From NCBI RefSeq assembly GCF_024228315.1, contig NZ_CP100454.1, forward strand, positions 434,001 through 498,000: a stretch of DNA of 64,000 nt, read 5' to 3'. Positions 16,734 through 24,460 of the stretch are shown here, piece by piece (the first letter of the stretch is position 1; each line of letters begins with the position of its first letter). This DNA is from Halomarina pelagica. Lineage in GTDB: Archaea; Halobacteriota; Halobacteria; Halobacteriales; Haloarculaceae. The notes beneath the pieces are model-generated. The model did no database searches. It worked only from the letters and a program-made list of their open reading frames with translations, and was not told the DNA's origin. A program made the position numbers and the translations under genes.

Positions 16734-16802
16734 ATCCCGAATTGGGGGCGAACGGGTAAGTCCTCATTGGCCCTTCGAGGAGAGTTCACGCATCGGTACG
16801 CG

Positions 16803-17003
16803 TCACGCGGTCGAACTGCGGAACATTCGATCCCAGAACCCGCACCGGCAGCGCGGTCGGTGGGGGTAGTACTCGGTCGTTCGGATGGACGAGTGGTCCG
16901 TCTCGGCGTAGTGGTCGACCATGGCATTCGTCATCTCCGATCGGGAACACTCCTCTCCGGTCTGTTCTGTCCAGGCGCAGTCCGCGCAGTAGGCTATGAC
17001 CAC
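16803..17003 (-). CDS. small Cys/His-rich putative zinc protein
   Basis: From a GTG at 17003 the frame encodes 66 residues containing CADCAWTEQTGEEC, MVDHYAETDHSS and CRCGFWDRMF. Pattern and size resemble small haloarchaeal zinc-binding proteins with a CxxC knuckle and an H...H pair. It is leftward, directly upstream of the Bat-type regulator (69-bp gap). A longer frame to 17213 adds arginine-rich sequence and is unlikely. Confidence 0.5.
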   Translation of the reverse strand: MVIAYCADCAWTEQTGEECSRSEMTNAMVDHYAETDHSSIRTTEYYPHRPRCRCGFWDRMFRSSTA

Positions 17004-17237
17004 GTCGAGTAGTTGGGCGCGGAAGCGCTTGAGGGGACGGCGTCTATGTATACCCGCCGAGATCCGACTCGGGCGACTCGACCGGGACCGACGCCCCTCG
17101 GACCGCGACTCCTGTTGGACGTCCAACTTTATCCGTCGTACCCGCGTAGGTGTGAGAGGACAGAGTCGGTCGTCCCATCGAGCGATCCGTCGATCGGTCG
17201 GACGCCGCGTCACCGAGCGTCACACGATCCACAGGCC

Positions 17238-17615
17238 ATGTACACTGTCACCGTCACCCGAGACTTCGTCGCACAGCACTTCCTCACGGTGCCGAACCCC
17301 GGACCTGAGGGGGATCGCCACTCGCATCACTTCGAGGCGGAACTCACCCTGACGGGGCCGGAACTCGACCGCTACCAGTATCTCACCGACATCGACGCCG
17401 TGAACGCGGTGCTCGACGAGGTGGAGGCGCGCTACGCCGACGAGACGCTCAACGACCTGCCCGAGTTCGAGGGGTACAACCCGAGCGTCGAGCGGTTCGC
17501 CCGGGTCGTCTGGGAGCGGGCCGCCGAGGCGCTCGACCCGGACTACGTCGAGACGCTCGCGGTGCGGATGTGGGAGGACGAGACCGCCTGCGCGGGCTAC
17601 GAACAGTCGCTCTGA
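17238..17615 (+). CDS. 6-pyruvoyl-tetrahydropterin synthase-fold protein without catalytic Cys
   Basis: The 125-residue protein matches the PTPS/QueD T-fold family. The zinc histidines are H14 (DFVAQHFL) and H28/H30 (RHSHHFEAELTLTG), with a C-terminal glutamate region (VRMWEDETACAGYE). Canonical PTPS and QueD carry a catalytic Cys just before the HxH motif; this segment (TVPNPGPEGDRHSHH) has none, so the chemistry may differ. It starts the run PTPS-glycosyltransferase-methyltransferase-ParB-like with overlapping genes. ATG 17238 is the family-typical start. Possible roles are archaeosine-precursor synthesis or an uncharacterised pterin pathway; the missing Cys argues against plain QueD. Confidence 0.83.
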   Translation: MYTVTVTRDFVAQHFLTVPNPGPEGDRHSHHFEAELTLTGPELDRYQYLTDIDAVNAVLDEVEARYADETLNDLPEFEGYNPSVERFARVVWERAAEALDPDYVETLAVRMWEDETACAGYEQSL

Positions 17616-18700
17616 TGCGCGTCGGCCTCGTCGTCTACGGCGACCTCGACGCGCGGACCGGCGGGTTCGGCTACGACCGGACGCTCGTCGCGGACCTCCG
17701 CGAGCGCGGCGACGGCGTCGAGGTGATCGCCCTGCCGTGGCGCACCTACCGGCGCGGCCTGCTCGACAACCTCGACCCCCGACTCGCAGAGCGCATCGCG
17801 GGCGAGTACGACGTGCTCCTGCAGGACGAACTCGCGCACCCGTCGCTCGCGCTGACGAACCGCCGCCTGCGCGTCCGTCTCGACTGCCCGCTCGTCGGCG
17901 TCGTCCACCACCTCCGGCGCGACGAGGTCTCCGGCTGGCGTCGGCGCGCCTACGGTGCCGTCGAGCGGGCGTACCTCGACACCCTCGACGGGGTCGTGGC
18001 GACCAGCGAGGCCACCCTCGAGTCGGTCCGCGACCTCGTCCCCGTCGAGCGCGCGCTGGTCGCGCCGCCCGCCGGCGACCAGTTCGACCCGCCCGCCGTG
18101 AACGTCGACGCGAGAGCGCACGACGGGCCGCTCCGCGTCGTTGCGCTGGGGAGCGTCGTCCCGCGGAAGGGGATCGACGCGCTCGTCGAGGCGCTCTCGC
18201 GGCTCGACGCGCCGTGGACGCTCACCGTGATCGGGAGCATCGAGGCGGATCCGGGGTACGTCCGCCGCCTGCGCGCGCTGGTCGCCGACCGGGACCTGGA
18301 CTCTCGGGTCGCGTTCACGGGCGACCTCCCGACGCCCGCGGTGGCGGCCGTGCTCGAACGGAGTCACGTGCTCGCGCTCCCGTCGCGCCACGAGGGGTTC
18401 GGCGTCGCCTACCTGGAGGGGATGCGGTTCGGCCTCCCCGCGCTCGCGAGCGCCAGCGGCGGCGCTCGCGAACTGGTCGAGCACGGCAACACGGGGTACC
18501 TCGTCGAACCGGGCGACGCGGCGGCGCTCTCGCTGCGCCTCGCGGAGCTGGAGGCCGATCGCGACCACCTCGCGCGGCTGGGCGAGGCCGCCCGGACGCG
18601 CGCGGCGCGTCACCCGACGTGGGACGAGACGGGCCCGCGGGTGCGGTCGTTCCTCGCGGACCTCGCCGAGCGGCCGACCGCGCGGAGGGAGCGGGCGTGA
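17615..18700 (+). CDS. GT4 family glycosyltransferase
   Basis: The 361-residue protein is a GT-B fold glycosyltransferase. The N-terminal Rossmann half runs from MRVGLVVYGDLDARTGGFGY, and the C-terminal half has RVVALGSVVPRKGIDALVEA and the retaining-enzyme EX7E motif in EGFGVAYLEG. The nucleotide-sugar donor and acceptor are unknown. Its ATG overlaps the PTPS stop (TGATG at 17613-17617), and its own 3' end overlaps the methyltransferase start, so the three are translationally coupled. In this context the acceptor may be a small molecule rather than a surface glycan; that is inference. Confidence 0.9.
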   Translation: MRVGLVVYGDLDARTGGFGYDRTLVADLRERGDGVEVIALPWRTYRRGLLDNLDPRLAERIAGEYDVLLQDELAHPSLALTNRRLRVRLDCPLVGVVHHLRRDEVSGWRRRAYGAVERAYLDTLDGVVATSEATLESVRDLVPVERALVAPPAGDQFDPPAVNVDARAHDGPLRVVALGSVVPRKGIDALVEALSRLDAPWTLTVIGSIEADPGYVRRLRALVADRDLDSRVAFTGDLPTPAVAAVLERSHVLALPSRHEGFGVAYLEGMRFGLPALASASGGARELVEHGNTGYLVEPGDAAALSLRLAELEADRDHLARLGEAARTRAARHPTWDETGPRVRSFLADLAERPTARRERA

Positions 18701-19638
18701 GTTCGGCGGGCGACCCGGGGGCGGGAGACGACTTCCAGCGCTACCTCCGGGCGAAGCGGACCGTGGACGACCGCGCGATCGACCGCCGGGTGTTCGACCG
18801 ACTCCGCGAGGAACTCGCGGGTCGGGAGTCGCTCCGCGTCCTCGACGTGGGCGCGGGGCTCGGCGCGTCGCTTCGCCGGTTTCTCGCGCGCGACGCGCTC
18901 CCCGACCGCGTCGAGTACGTCCTCGTTGATCGGGACGGGGCGACCCTGGCGGCGGCCCGGGAGACGCTTCCCGCGCGGGCGGGCGAACTGGGCTACGAAG
19001 CGTCGAAGGACGAGTCGCCCGACGGTGGCGTACTCCTCTCTCGCGACGACGAGCGCGTGCGCGTCGAGTTCGTCCGCGGCGACGCGCTCGCCGTCGCGTC
19101 CGACCGCGAGCGCGAGTACGATCTGCTCGTCGGGCAGGCCTTCCTCGACCTCGTCGACCCCGCCGCGCTGTCGGATCTCCTGTCCTGTCTCCGCGCCGGC
19201 GGTCTCTGGTACTTCCCCATCACCTACGACGGCGGGACGCGGTTCGCGCCGGCGCACCCCCTGGACGACGCCGTCGAGCGGGCCTACCACGCGCACATGG
19301 ACGCCCAGCCGAAGGCCGGAAGCGCCGCCGGGCGGGCCGTCTTCGGCGCGCTCCCCGACCGCGCCGCCGTCCTCGCCGCGGCGGGGTCCGACTGGGTCGT
19401 CTACCCCCGGGATCGCGGCTACCCGGACGACGAGGCGTACTTCCTGCGGTACGTCCTCGACACCGTCGCGGGGGCGGTCGGCGAGCGGGCGACCGACCCG
19501 AACGCGACCGACGGCGGCGCGGCGGCCCTCGACCCCGACGCGCTGGACGACTGGCTGGCGACGCGACGCGGGCAGGTCGAGGCGGGCGAGTTGACGTACG
19601 TCGCCCACCAGCTCGACCTGCTGGGGCGGGTGGAATGA
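18697..19638 (+). CDS. SAM-dependent methyltransferase
   Basis: The 313-residue protein has a class I methyltransferase core: LRVLDVGAGLGASLRRFL (SAM motif I, about residues 45-62), VLVDRDGATLAAA (motif II acid) and EYDLLVGQAFLDLVDP followed by LSCLRAGGLWYFPITYDGGT. About 100 extra C-terminal residues are helical and may form a substrate lid. It starts at GTG 18697, overlapping the glycosyltransferase by 4 bp (GTGA), and its stop overlaps the next gene by 4 bp. The target is unknown. A similar gene set was not otherwise recognised. Confidence 0.85.
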   Translation: MSSAGDPGAGDDFQRYLRAKRTVDDRAIDRRVFDRLREELAGRESLRVLDVGAGLGASLRRFLARDALPDRVEYVLVDRDGATLAAARETLPARAGELGYEASKDESPDGGVLLSRDDERVRVEFVRGDALAVASDREREYDLLVGQAFLDLVDPAALSDLLSCLRAGGLWYFPITYDGGTRFAPAHPLDDAVERAYHAHMDAQPKAGSAAGRAVFGALPDRAAVLAAAGSDWVVYPRDRGYPDDEAYFLRYVLDTVAGAVGERATDPNATDGGAAALDPDALDDWLATRRGQVEAGELTYVAHQLDLLGRVE

Positions 19639-20240
19639 CGCCCGTCCGCGTCGACGAGGCGACGGTCGTCGCCCACTGGCTCCGCCTCGAACCGGGGACG
19701 TCCGTCGATCCGTCGAACCTGTCCGAGTCCGAGGCGCTCGACGCGCTCCTCACGGCGAAGCCGGGCGCGGCCGCGTTCGTCTGGCGAGCCAGACCGGTCG
19801 AGTGGTACCGGCTCCGACTCCCCCGCGAGCGGTTCACCCGCCTCCGGGTCGTCGGCGGGCCGTCGGAACTCGGCTGGCGCGCGCTCTCGGTCGACGGGAC
19901 GGTGCTCGGGGCCGCCCGCCGGATCGACGCGGGCGACGCGACGCGACTCCCGGAGGCGACGGGAGTGAGCGTCACCGCCGTCGAGCGACTGGCGAACGAC
20001 CTCGCCGACGGCGCGTCGCTCCCGGCCCTCGTGCTGACGACGCGTCGGGGGTGCGCGCCGACGCGCGTCGTCGACGGCAACCACCGGGCGGCGGCGACGG
20101 CCCTGCACCTCCTGCGGACGGGCGAGTACCGTCCGCTCGATGCGTACCTCGGCGTCGGCGCGAATCCCGTCCTCCGACCGCTCCGCGAACGGCTCTGCGG
20201 GGTCGCGAGACGGCTGCTCGGCGGCGACCTCACCCCCTGA
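19635..20240 (+). CDS. uncharacterised protein with ParB/Srx-like motif
   Basis: The 201-residue protein ends with TRVVDGNHRAAATALHLLRTGEY. A (V)DGxHR motif after a SLPALVLTTRR strand is typical of the ParB/sulfiredoxin nucleotide-binding fold. The N-terminal half (AHWLRLEPGTSVDPSNLSES) is unrecognised. Members of this fold may hydrolyse or bind nucleotides, so it may be an enzyme of the cluster rather than a partition protein. It overlaps the methyltransferase stop by 4 bp (ATGA). Confidence 0.65.
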   Translation: MTPVRVDEATVVAHWLRLEPGTSVDPSNLSESEALDALLTAKPGAAAFVWRARPVEWYRLRLPRERFTRLRVVGGPSELGWRALSVDGTVLGAARRIDAGDATRLPEATGVSVTAVERLANDLADGASLPALVLTTRRGCAPTRVVDGNHRAAATALHLLRTGEYRPLDAYLGVGANPVLRPLRERLCGVARRLLGGDLTP

Positions 20241-20289
20241 TCAGTGATCGCACGAAACACACTTACTCGCCGGTGGCGAAGCTCGTACT

Positions 20290-20637
20290 ATGGCGACGAG
20301 ATCACACGCCGCGGAGCTTCCGGGGGAGGTCGTGGACGACCTGCTCGCCGCGCCGCGTCGCCGCCGGTTGCTGGCGCTGCTCTATCGCCGCGACGGTCCG
20401 ACGGCGCTCTCGACGCTCGCGGCGCACATCGCGGCGACGGAGGCTGGCGTCCCCGTCGAGGACGTCGCGGGCGAGGACCGGACGGCGGTCTGGTGGGCGC
20501 TCCACGAGGAGGACCTGCCGAAGCTGCTGGCGACCGACGTGGTGGCCTACGACTCGACGCGCGACGCGCTCTCGCTCTCGCGGGCGGCGTCCCAGTTCGA
20601 GGAGCGGTTGGCGGGGCTCTCGGCGGACGGCCGGTAG
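20290..20637 (+). CDS. winged-helix regulator (DUF7344-like)
   Basis: The 115-residue protein resembles haloarchaeal winged-helix proteins in which LLAAPRRRRLLALLYRRDGP opens helix 1 and ALSTLAAHIAATEAG forms the recognition region. HEEDLPKLLATDVVAYDSTR makes the wing and LSRAASQFEERLAGL the final helix. It is probably a local transcription regulator. It sits between the glycosyl/methyl cluster and the GTP cyclohydrolase gene and may regulate one of them. Confidence 0.75.
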   Translation: MATRSHAAELPGEVVDDLLAAPRRRRLLALLYRRDGPTALSTLAAHIAATEAGVPVEDVAGEDRTAVWWALHEEDLPKLLATDVVAYDSTRDALSLSRAASQFEERLAGLSADGR

Positions 20638-20695
20638 GTCCCGGCGATCCCGACAAAACCAAAGAAGCATACTCCGTCTCGCTGTATCGACCGCC

Positions 20696-21472
20696 GTGAC
20701 GAGCACACAGGTCACCCTCGTTCAGATCGACAACTACGGTCCGTGGACGGTCACGCCGGAACCCCGGCGGGAGGTCGACCTCCAGACGCTCCAGTCGCGC
20801 CTCTACGCCGACCTCTCCCAGCTGTTCGGCAACCGCGAGGGGTACGTCTTCTTCACCCGCTTCGACAACATGATCGCGGTGACGAACGGCCTCGACCGCG
20901 ACGCCCACGCGCTGATCCAGGAGTCGGTGGGCAACCGCTACCCGGTGACGATCAGCCTCGGCGTCGCGGTCGACGAGCGGCCGATCGACGCGCTCGGCCG
21001 GGCGAGCGCCCTGTTGCAGGACGCTGGAAGCGCACAGGACGAGACCCGACAGGAGATCCTCCAGGGCGACCCGCTCCCCCAGGCCGAGCGCGGCCCCGGA
21101 GACGTGCAGATCGCCCACTTCGACGTGAACGACGCGACGGGGAAGTACACCGACCAGCTCAACGCCTTCGACACGTTCATCCACATCGAGCAGGGGTACG
21201 CCGAACTCATGCGCTACATGCGAAACGCCCACGACTCGCTGTCCTTCTTCGTCGGGGGCGACAACGTCATCGCGGTCTGTCCGTCCCTCGACGAGGCGGA
21301 GTACCGGGACGCCGTGGAGCACGTCCGGGACATGGTCGGCGTCGAACTCAAGGTGGGCGTCGGACGCGCTCGAACGGCCCAGGACGCCGGCATGCAGGCG
21401 AAACACGCCCTCGAGGTCTGCCGCGAGCGTGAGACCGACGTCGAACTGGACTGGGACGGACCGACGCCGTGA
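20696..21472 (+). CDS. arfA: GTP cyclohydrolase III (IIa)
   Basis: The 258-residue protein is archaeal GTP cyclohydrolase III, which opens GTP to 2-amino-5-formylamino-6-ribosylamino-4(3H)-pyrimidinone 5'-phosphate, the first step toward riboflavin and F420. It has two related palm-like halves: TLVQIDNYGPWTVTPEPRRE with FFTRFDNMIAVTNG, and QIAHFDVNDATGKYTDQLNA with FFVGGDNVIAV (metal-binding GGDN). The start is GTG 20696. It lies 58 bp behind the winged-helix gene, in line with the PTPS/GT/MT run. This raises the possibility that the FAPy product or its derivatives feed that cluster. Confidence 0.95.
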   Translation: MTSTQVTLVQIDNYGPWTVTPEPRREVDLQTLQSRLYADLSQLFGNREGYVFFTRFDNMIAVTNGLDRDAHALIQESVGNRYPVTISLGVAVDERPIDALGRASALLQDAGSAQDETRQEILQGDPLPQAERGPGDVQIAHFDVNDATGKYTDQLNAFDTFIHIEQGYAELMRYMRNAHDSLSFFVGGDNVIAVCPSLDEAEYRDAVEHVRDMVGVELKVGVGRARTAQDAGMQAKHALEVCRERETDVELDWDGPTP

Positions 21473-21670
21473 GCGACGTCGGCCGAGTCCGATCGCCACC
21501 TCCACCTCGAAGACGCGGGTCGCACCCGTACCGCCCGGCGGACGAGTCGCAGCGGACGGTGGTCGTCGCCGCGGGACGTACTCCGCCGACCGGCGTCCGC
21601 GGCGCGGAAATCCGGAGACACTGGCGACGCCGGGGATAGCTTTTAGTCCCGACGTGTGATACCACCGCAC

Positions 21671-22183
21671 ATGGATGGGAGTGTCACCGTCCGGGATGCG
21701 ATGACCCGGACGTACGTGGGCGTGACGGAGGGGGACACCCTCGCCGAGACCGCGGAGTTGCTCGTCGAAGAGGACGCGACCTGCGCGGTCGTGCTGCGCG
21801 GACGCGAACCGATCGGCGTCGTCGGCCAGGCGGACGTGCTCGCGGCGTACGTCCGGGGCGACGCCGATCGATCGACCGTCTCGGACGTGATGAACACGGA
21901 CGTCGCGACCGTCCCGCCCGGGACCTCGGTTCGCGACGCGAGCAACCGGTTCACCGGGCAGATCCACCGGCTGCTCGTCACCGACGGCGACGAACTCCTC
22001 GGCGTCCTCACCGAGCGGGACATCCTCACCGTTCCCCACGGAACCGACTCGTTCGACGACGAGATGCACTCCTCGACGCCGAACTACGGCGAGCAGGGCA
22101 TCTGCGAGGGGTGCGGAACGCTCACCCGATCGCTCGAGGTCGCCGACGGCCTGGCGCTCTGTGCGGACTGTCGCGACACCTGA
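21671..22183 (+). CDS. CBS-pair protein with C-terminal zinc ribbon
   Basis: The 170-residue protein consists of two CBS domains (VTVRDAMTRTYVGVTEGDTL, VSDVMNTDVATVPPGTSVRD, LLGVLTERDILTVPHG) and a short C-terminal zinc knuckle (CEGCGTLTRSLEV with CADC). CBS pairs bind adenosine nucleotides and act as energy sensors; the zinc ribbon may contact nucleic acid or protein. Such CBS plus Zn-ribbon proteins are common in archaea. ATG 21671 is chosen over the in-frame upstream ATG 21656. Confidence 0.88.
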   Translation: MDGSVTVRDAMTRTYVGVTEGDTLAETAELLVEEDATCAVVLRGREPIGVVGQADVLAAYVRGDADRSTVSDVMNTDVATVPPGTSVRDASNRFTGQIHRLLVTDGDELLGVLTERDILTVPHGTDSFDDEMHSSTPNYGEQGICEGCGTLTRSLEVADGLALCADCRDT

Positions 22184-22284
22184 GGGCATTCCTGCCCACG
22201 CACGTACATCCTCCCCCGGATCCGTCCGACGCCGTCGCCGGTCTTCCCCCTCGTGTACCACGAAACGCAGGTGGAAAGAGTGGA

Positions 22285-22296
22285 TAGGTTTATATC
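22285..22296 (+). promoter_or_regulatory. TATA box of the binding-protein gene
   Basis: GATAGGTTTATAT (TTTATAT at 22289-22295) is centred about 30 bp upstream of the ATG at 22322, predicting a leaderless or near-leaderless transcript for the substrate-binding lipoprotein gene. Confidence 0.6.
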
Positions 22297-22321
22297 TGCA
22301 CGTTTGATACCCCTCGTTACC

Positions 22322-23614
22322 ATGCGACATGGCATCGACAGACGGCATTTCCTGAAGGGAGCGGGGGTCGCGGGCGCGACGCTCGTAGCGGGGTGTCTCG
22401 GCGGCGGCGGTGACGGCGGCGACGGTGGAAACGGCTCCGGAAACGGAGGCGGCGGCGGAGGCGGAGGCGGTGGCGGCGGCGGCGAACTCCGCGTCGGCGT
22501 CCTCATGCCGCTCACGGGCGACCTCGGGACGCTCGGCAAGCCCATCGCCCGGGGGGCGGAACTCCCCGTGAAGCAACTGCAGAACGCCGACACCAACTTC
22601 CAGGTCTCCTCGCAGACCGAGGACACGGCGACGGACCCCAACCAGGGGGTGACGTCGGCGGAGACGCTCGTGAACTCGGGCTTCGTGGCGGTCACCGGCG
22701 CTGCGTCGTCGAGCGTGACCATACGGGCGGCGAACGAGGTGTTCGTCCCGAACGAGGTCTGCGCGTGCTCTCCGGCCAGTACCTCGCCTGAGATCACGAA
22801 CCTCGACGACGACGGGCTCATCTTCCGCACGCCGCCCGCGGACGACATCCAGGGGAAGGTGCTCGCGCAGGTGGCGGCCGACGAGGGCGCGAAGAGCGCG
22901 TCGACGCTGTTCGTCAACAACGACTACGGGCAGTTGCTCTCGCAGTCGTTCGCCGACGCGTTCCAGAACGCGCAGGGCGGCACCGTCCAGCAGACCGTGT
23001 CGTTCCAGTCGGGACAGTCGAGCTACTCCTCGCAGCTACAGCAGGCGCTCGGGGGCGATCCCGACCTCCTGCTGGTCATCGCCTACCCCGAGAGCGGCAT
23101 CCAGCTGTTCCGTGACTTCTACTCCGGGTTCGACACCGGCCTCCCGGTCCTCGTGACCGACGGCCTGCGCGACGGCACGCTCCCGACCGAGGTGGGGAAC
23201 GCGATGGCGAACGTGAAGGGGACCGCCCCCAGCGCCAGCGGGCCGGGCCAGGACTTCTTCGTCAAGCAGTGGGAGGAACAGTACGGCGGTTCTCCGGGCG
23301 TGTTCACCGCCCAGGCGTACGACGCGACGGCGGCGCTCCTGCTCGCGCAGGCGGCCGCGGGCGAGCAGTCCGGGCCGGCGATCGCAGAGCAGATGCAGAC
23401 CGTCGCCAACCCGGAGGGCGAGAAGTTCGGCCCCGACAAGCTGGCCGAGGCGCTCGAAGCCGCCGGTAACGGCGACGACGTCAACTACCAGGGCGCGTCG
23501 AGCACCGTCGAGTTCGACGAGAACGGCGACCTCCAGACGGCCACGTACGAGCTGTTCGGCTTCAAGAAGGGCGGCGGGGTCGAGACGCTCGACACGATCG
23601 AGTTCAGCGGCTGA
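22322..23614 (+). CDS. livJ: branched-chain amino acid-type ABC transporter binding protein (Tat lipoprotein)
   Basis: The 430-residue protein starts with a twin-arginine signal (RRHFLKGAG) and a lipobox ending in Cys (LVAGC), followed by a Gly/Asp-rich tether of about 35 residues. It then has a periplasmic-binding-protein type I fold (VGVLMPLTGDLGTLGKPIAR). It is anchored outside the cell and delivers ligand to the LivHMGF importer encoded convergently on the other strand. Branched-chain amino acids are the default ligand, but amides, urea or other compounds are possible. ATG 22322 is chosen because the Tat motif follows at once. Confidence 0.92.
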   Translation: MRHGIDRRHFLKGAGVAGATLVAGCLGGGGDGGDGGNGSGNGGGGGGGGGGGGGELRVGVLMPLTGDLGTLGKPIARGAELPVKQLQNADTNFQVSSQTEDTATDPNQGVTSAETLVNSGFVAVTGAASSSVTIRAANEVFVPNEVCACSPASTSPEITNLDDDGLIFRTPPADDIQGKVLAQVAADEGAKSASTLFVNNDYGQLLSQSFADAFQNAQGGTVQQTVSFQSGQSSYSSQLQQALGGDPDLLLVIAYPESGIQLFRDFYSGFDTGLPVLVTDGLRDGTLPTEVGNAMANVKGTAPSASGPGQDFFVKQWEEQYGGSPGVFTAQAYDATAALLLAQAAAGEQSGPAIAEQMQTVANPEGEKFGPDKLAEALEAAGNGDDVNYQGASSTVEFDENGDLQTATYELFGFKKGGGVETLDTIEFSG

Positions 23615-23616
23615 GT

Positions 23617-23638
23617 TCGGGAGACGTCCCGTCTTTTC
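23617..23638. terminator. possible convergent terminator
   Basis: A small GGGA/TCCC hairpin (23619-23630) followed by TTTT (23634-23637) lies in the 33-bp gap between the convergent livJ and livF genes. It is weak and may serve only the rightward transcript. Confidence 0.35.
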
Positions 23639-23647
23639 GCGACGCGA

Positions 23648-24460
23648 CTACCCGCCGAGGAACTCCCGTCTGACCTCCTCGTCGGCGAGCAGCGCGTCCC
23701 CGGTGTCGACGAAGCGGTTTCGACCGTTGACGAGGACGTACCCGCGATCGCACCGGCGCAGGGCCTCCTTCGCGTTCTGCTCGACCATCAGGACGGCGGT
23801 CCCGGCGTCGTTGATCGCGTCGATGCGGTCGAACATCTCGTCGACGAGGTCCGGCGCGAGTCCCGCCGAGGGTTCGTCGAGCAACAGGAGTTGGGGATCG
23901 AGCATCAGCGCCCGCCCCATCGCGAGCATCTGCCGCTGGCCCCCCGACAGCGTCCCCGCCTTCTGCGTGTCGCGCTCGCGCAGGATCGGAAAGCGGTCGT
24001 AGACCGCTTCGAGTCGATCCCGGGGCACGGCGTCGAGGATGTACGCCCCCATCTCCAGGTTCTCCTCGACCGACAGCGACGGGAAGACGTTGTCGTTCTG
24101 GGGGACGTAGCCGATGCCGTAGTGGATCACCTCCTCGGGGACCAGCCCGGCGATGTCGTGGCCGTCGAAGGTGATCTCGCCGCCCATGTGGGTCGTCAGC
24201 CCGAAGACGGACTTCATGGCGGTCGACTTGCCCGCGCCGTTCGGGCCGACGATGGTGACGTACTCACCCTCGCCGACGGTGAGGTCGAGGTCGGAGAGCA
24301 CCTGCAGGTCGCCGTAGCCGGCGTCGAGTCCGCGGACCACGAGCAACCCGTCTTCGGGTTCGCCCGCCGTCGCCGCGGTCGCCCGTCCGTCGGTCGCCGT
24401 CCCGTCCGTCGGATCCGTCGGCTCCGCTTCGCCCGCCGCCTCCGGTTCCGTCCCGCTCAT
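23648..24460 (-). CDS. livF: ABC transporter ATPase LivF-type
   Basis: The 270-residue ATPase has an unusual acidic/Thr-rich N-terminal extension of about 35 residues, then Walker A VGPNGAGKST, Q-loop YVPQNDNVFPSL, signature LSGGQRQM and Walker B LLLLDEPSAGLAPDL, ending with the switch His region (VLMVEQNAKEAL). This is the pattern of LivF. It energises the branched-chain amino-acid-type importer. Its ATG overlaps the livG stop by 4 bp. It is the last gene of livH-livM-livG-livF. Confidence 0.95.
   Translation of the reverse strand: MSGTEPEAAGEAEPTDPTDGTATDGRATAATAGEPEDGLLVVRGLDAGYGDLQVLSDLDLTVGEGEYVTIVGPNGAGKSTAMKSVFGLTTHMGGEITFDGHDIAGLVPEEVIHYGIGYVPQNDNVFPSLSVEENLEMGAYILDAVPRDRLEAVYDRFPILRERDTQKAGTLSGGQRQMLAMGRALMLDPQLLLLDEPSAGLAPDLVDEMFDRIDAINDAGTAVLMVEQNAKEALRRCDRGYVLVNGRNRFVDTGDALLADEEVRREFLGG

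Noticed and set aside
17238-17615. Plain QueD (archaeosine pathway) assignment
   Set aside because: The catalytic Cys is missing and neither queC nor queE is adjacent.
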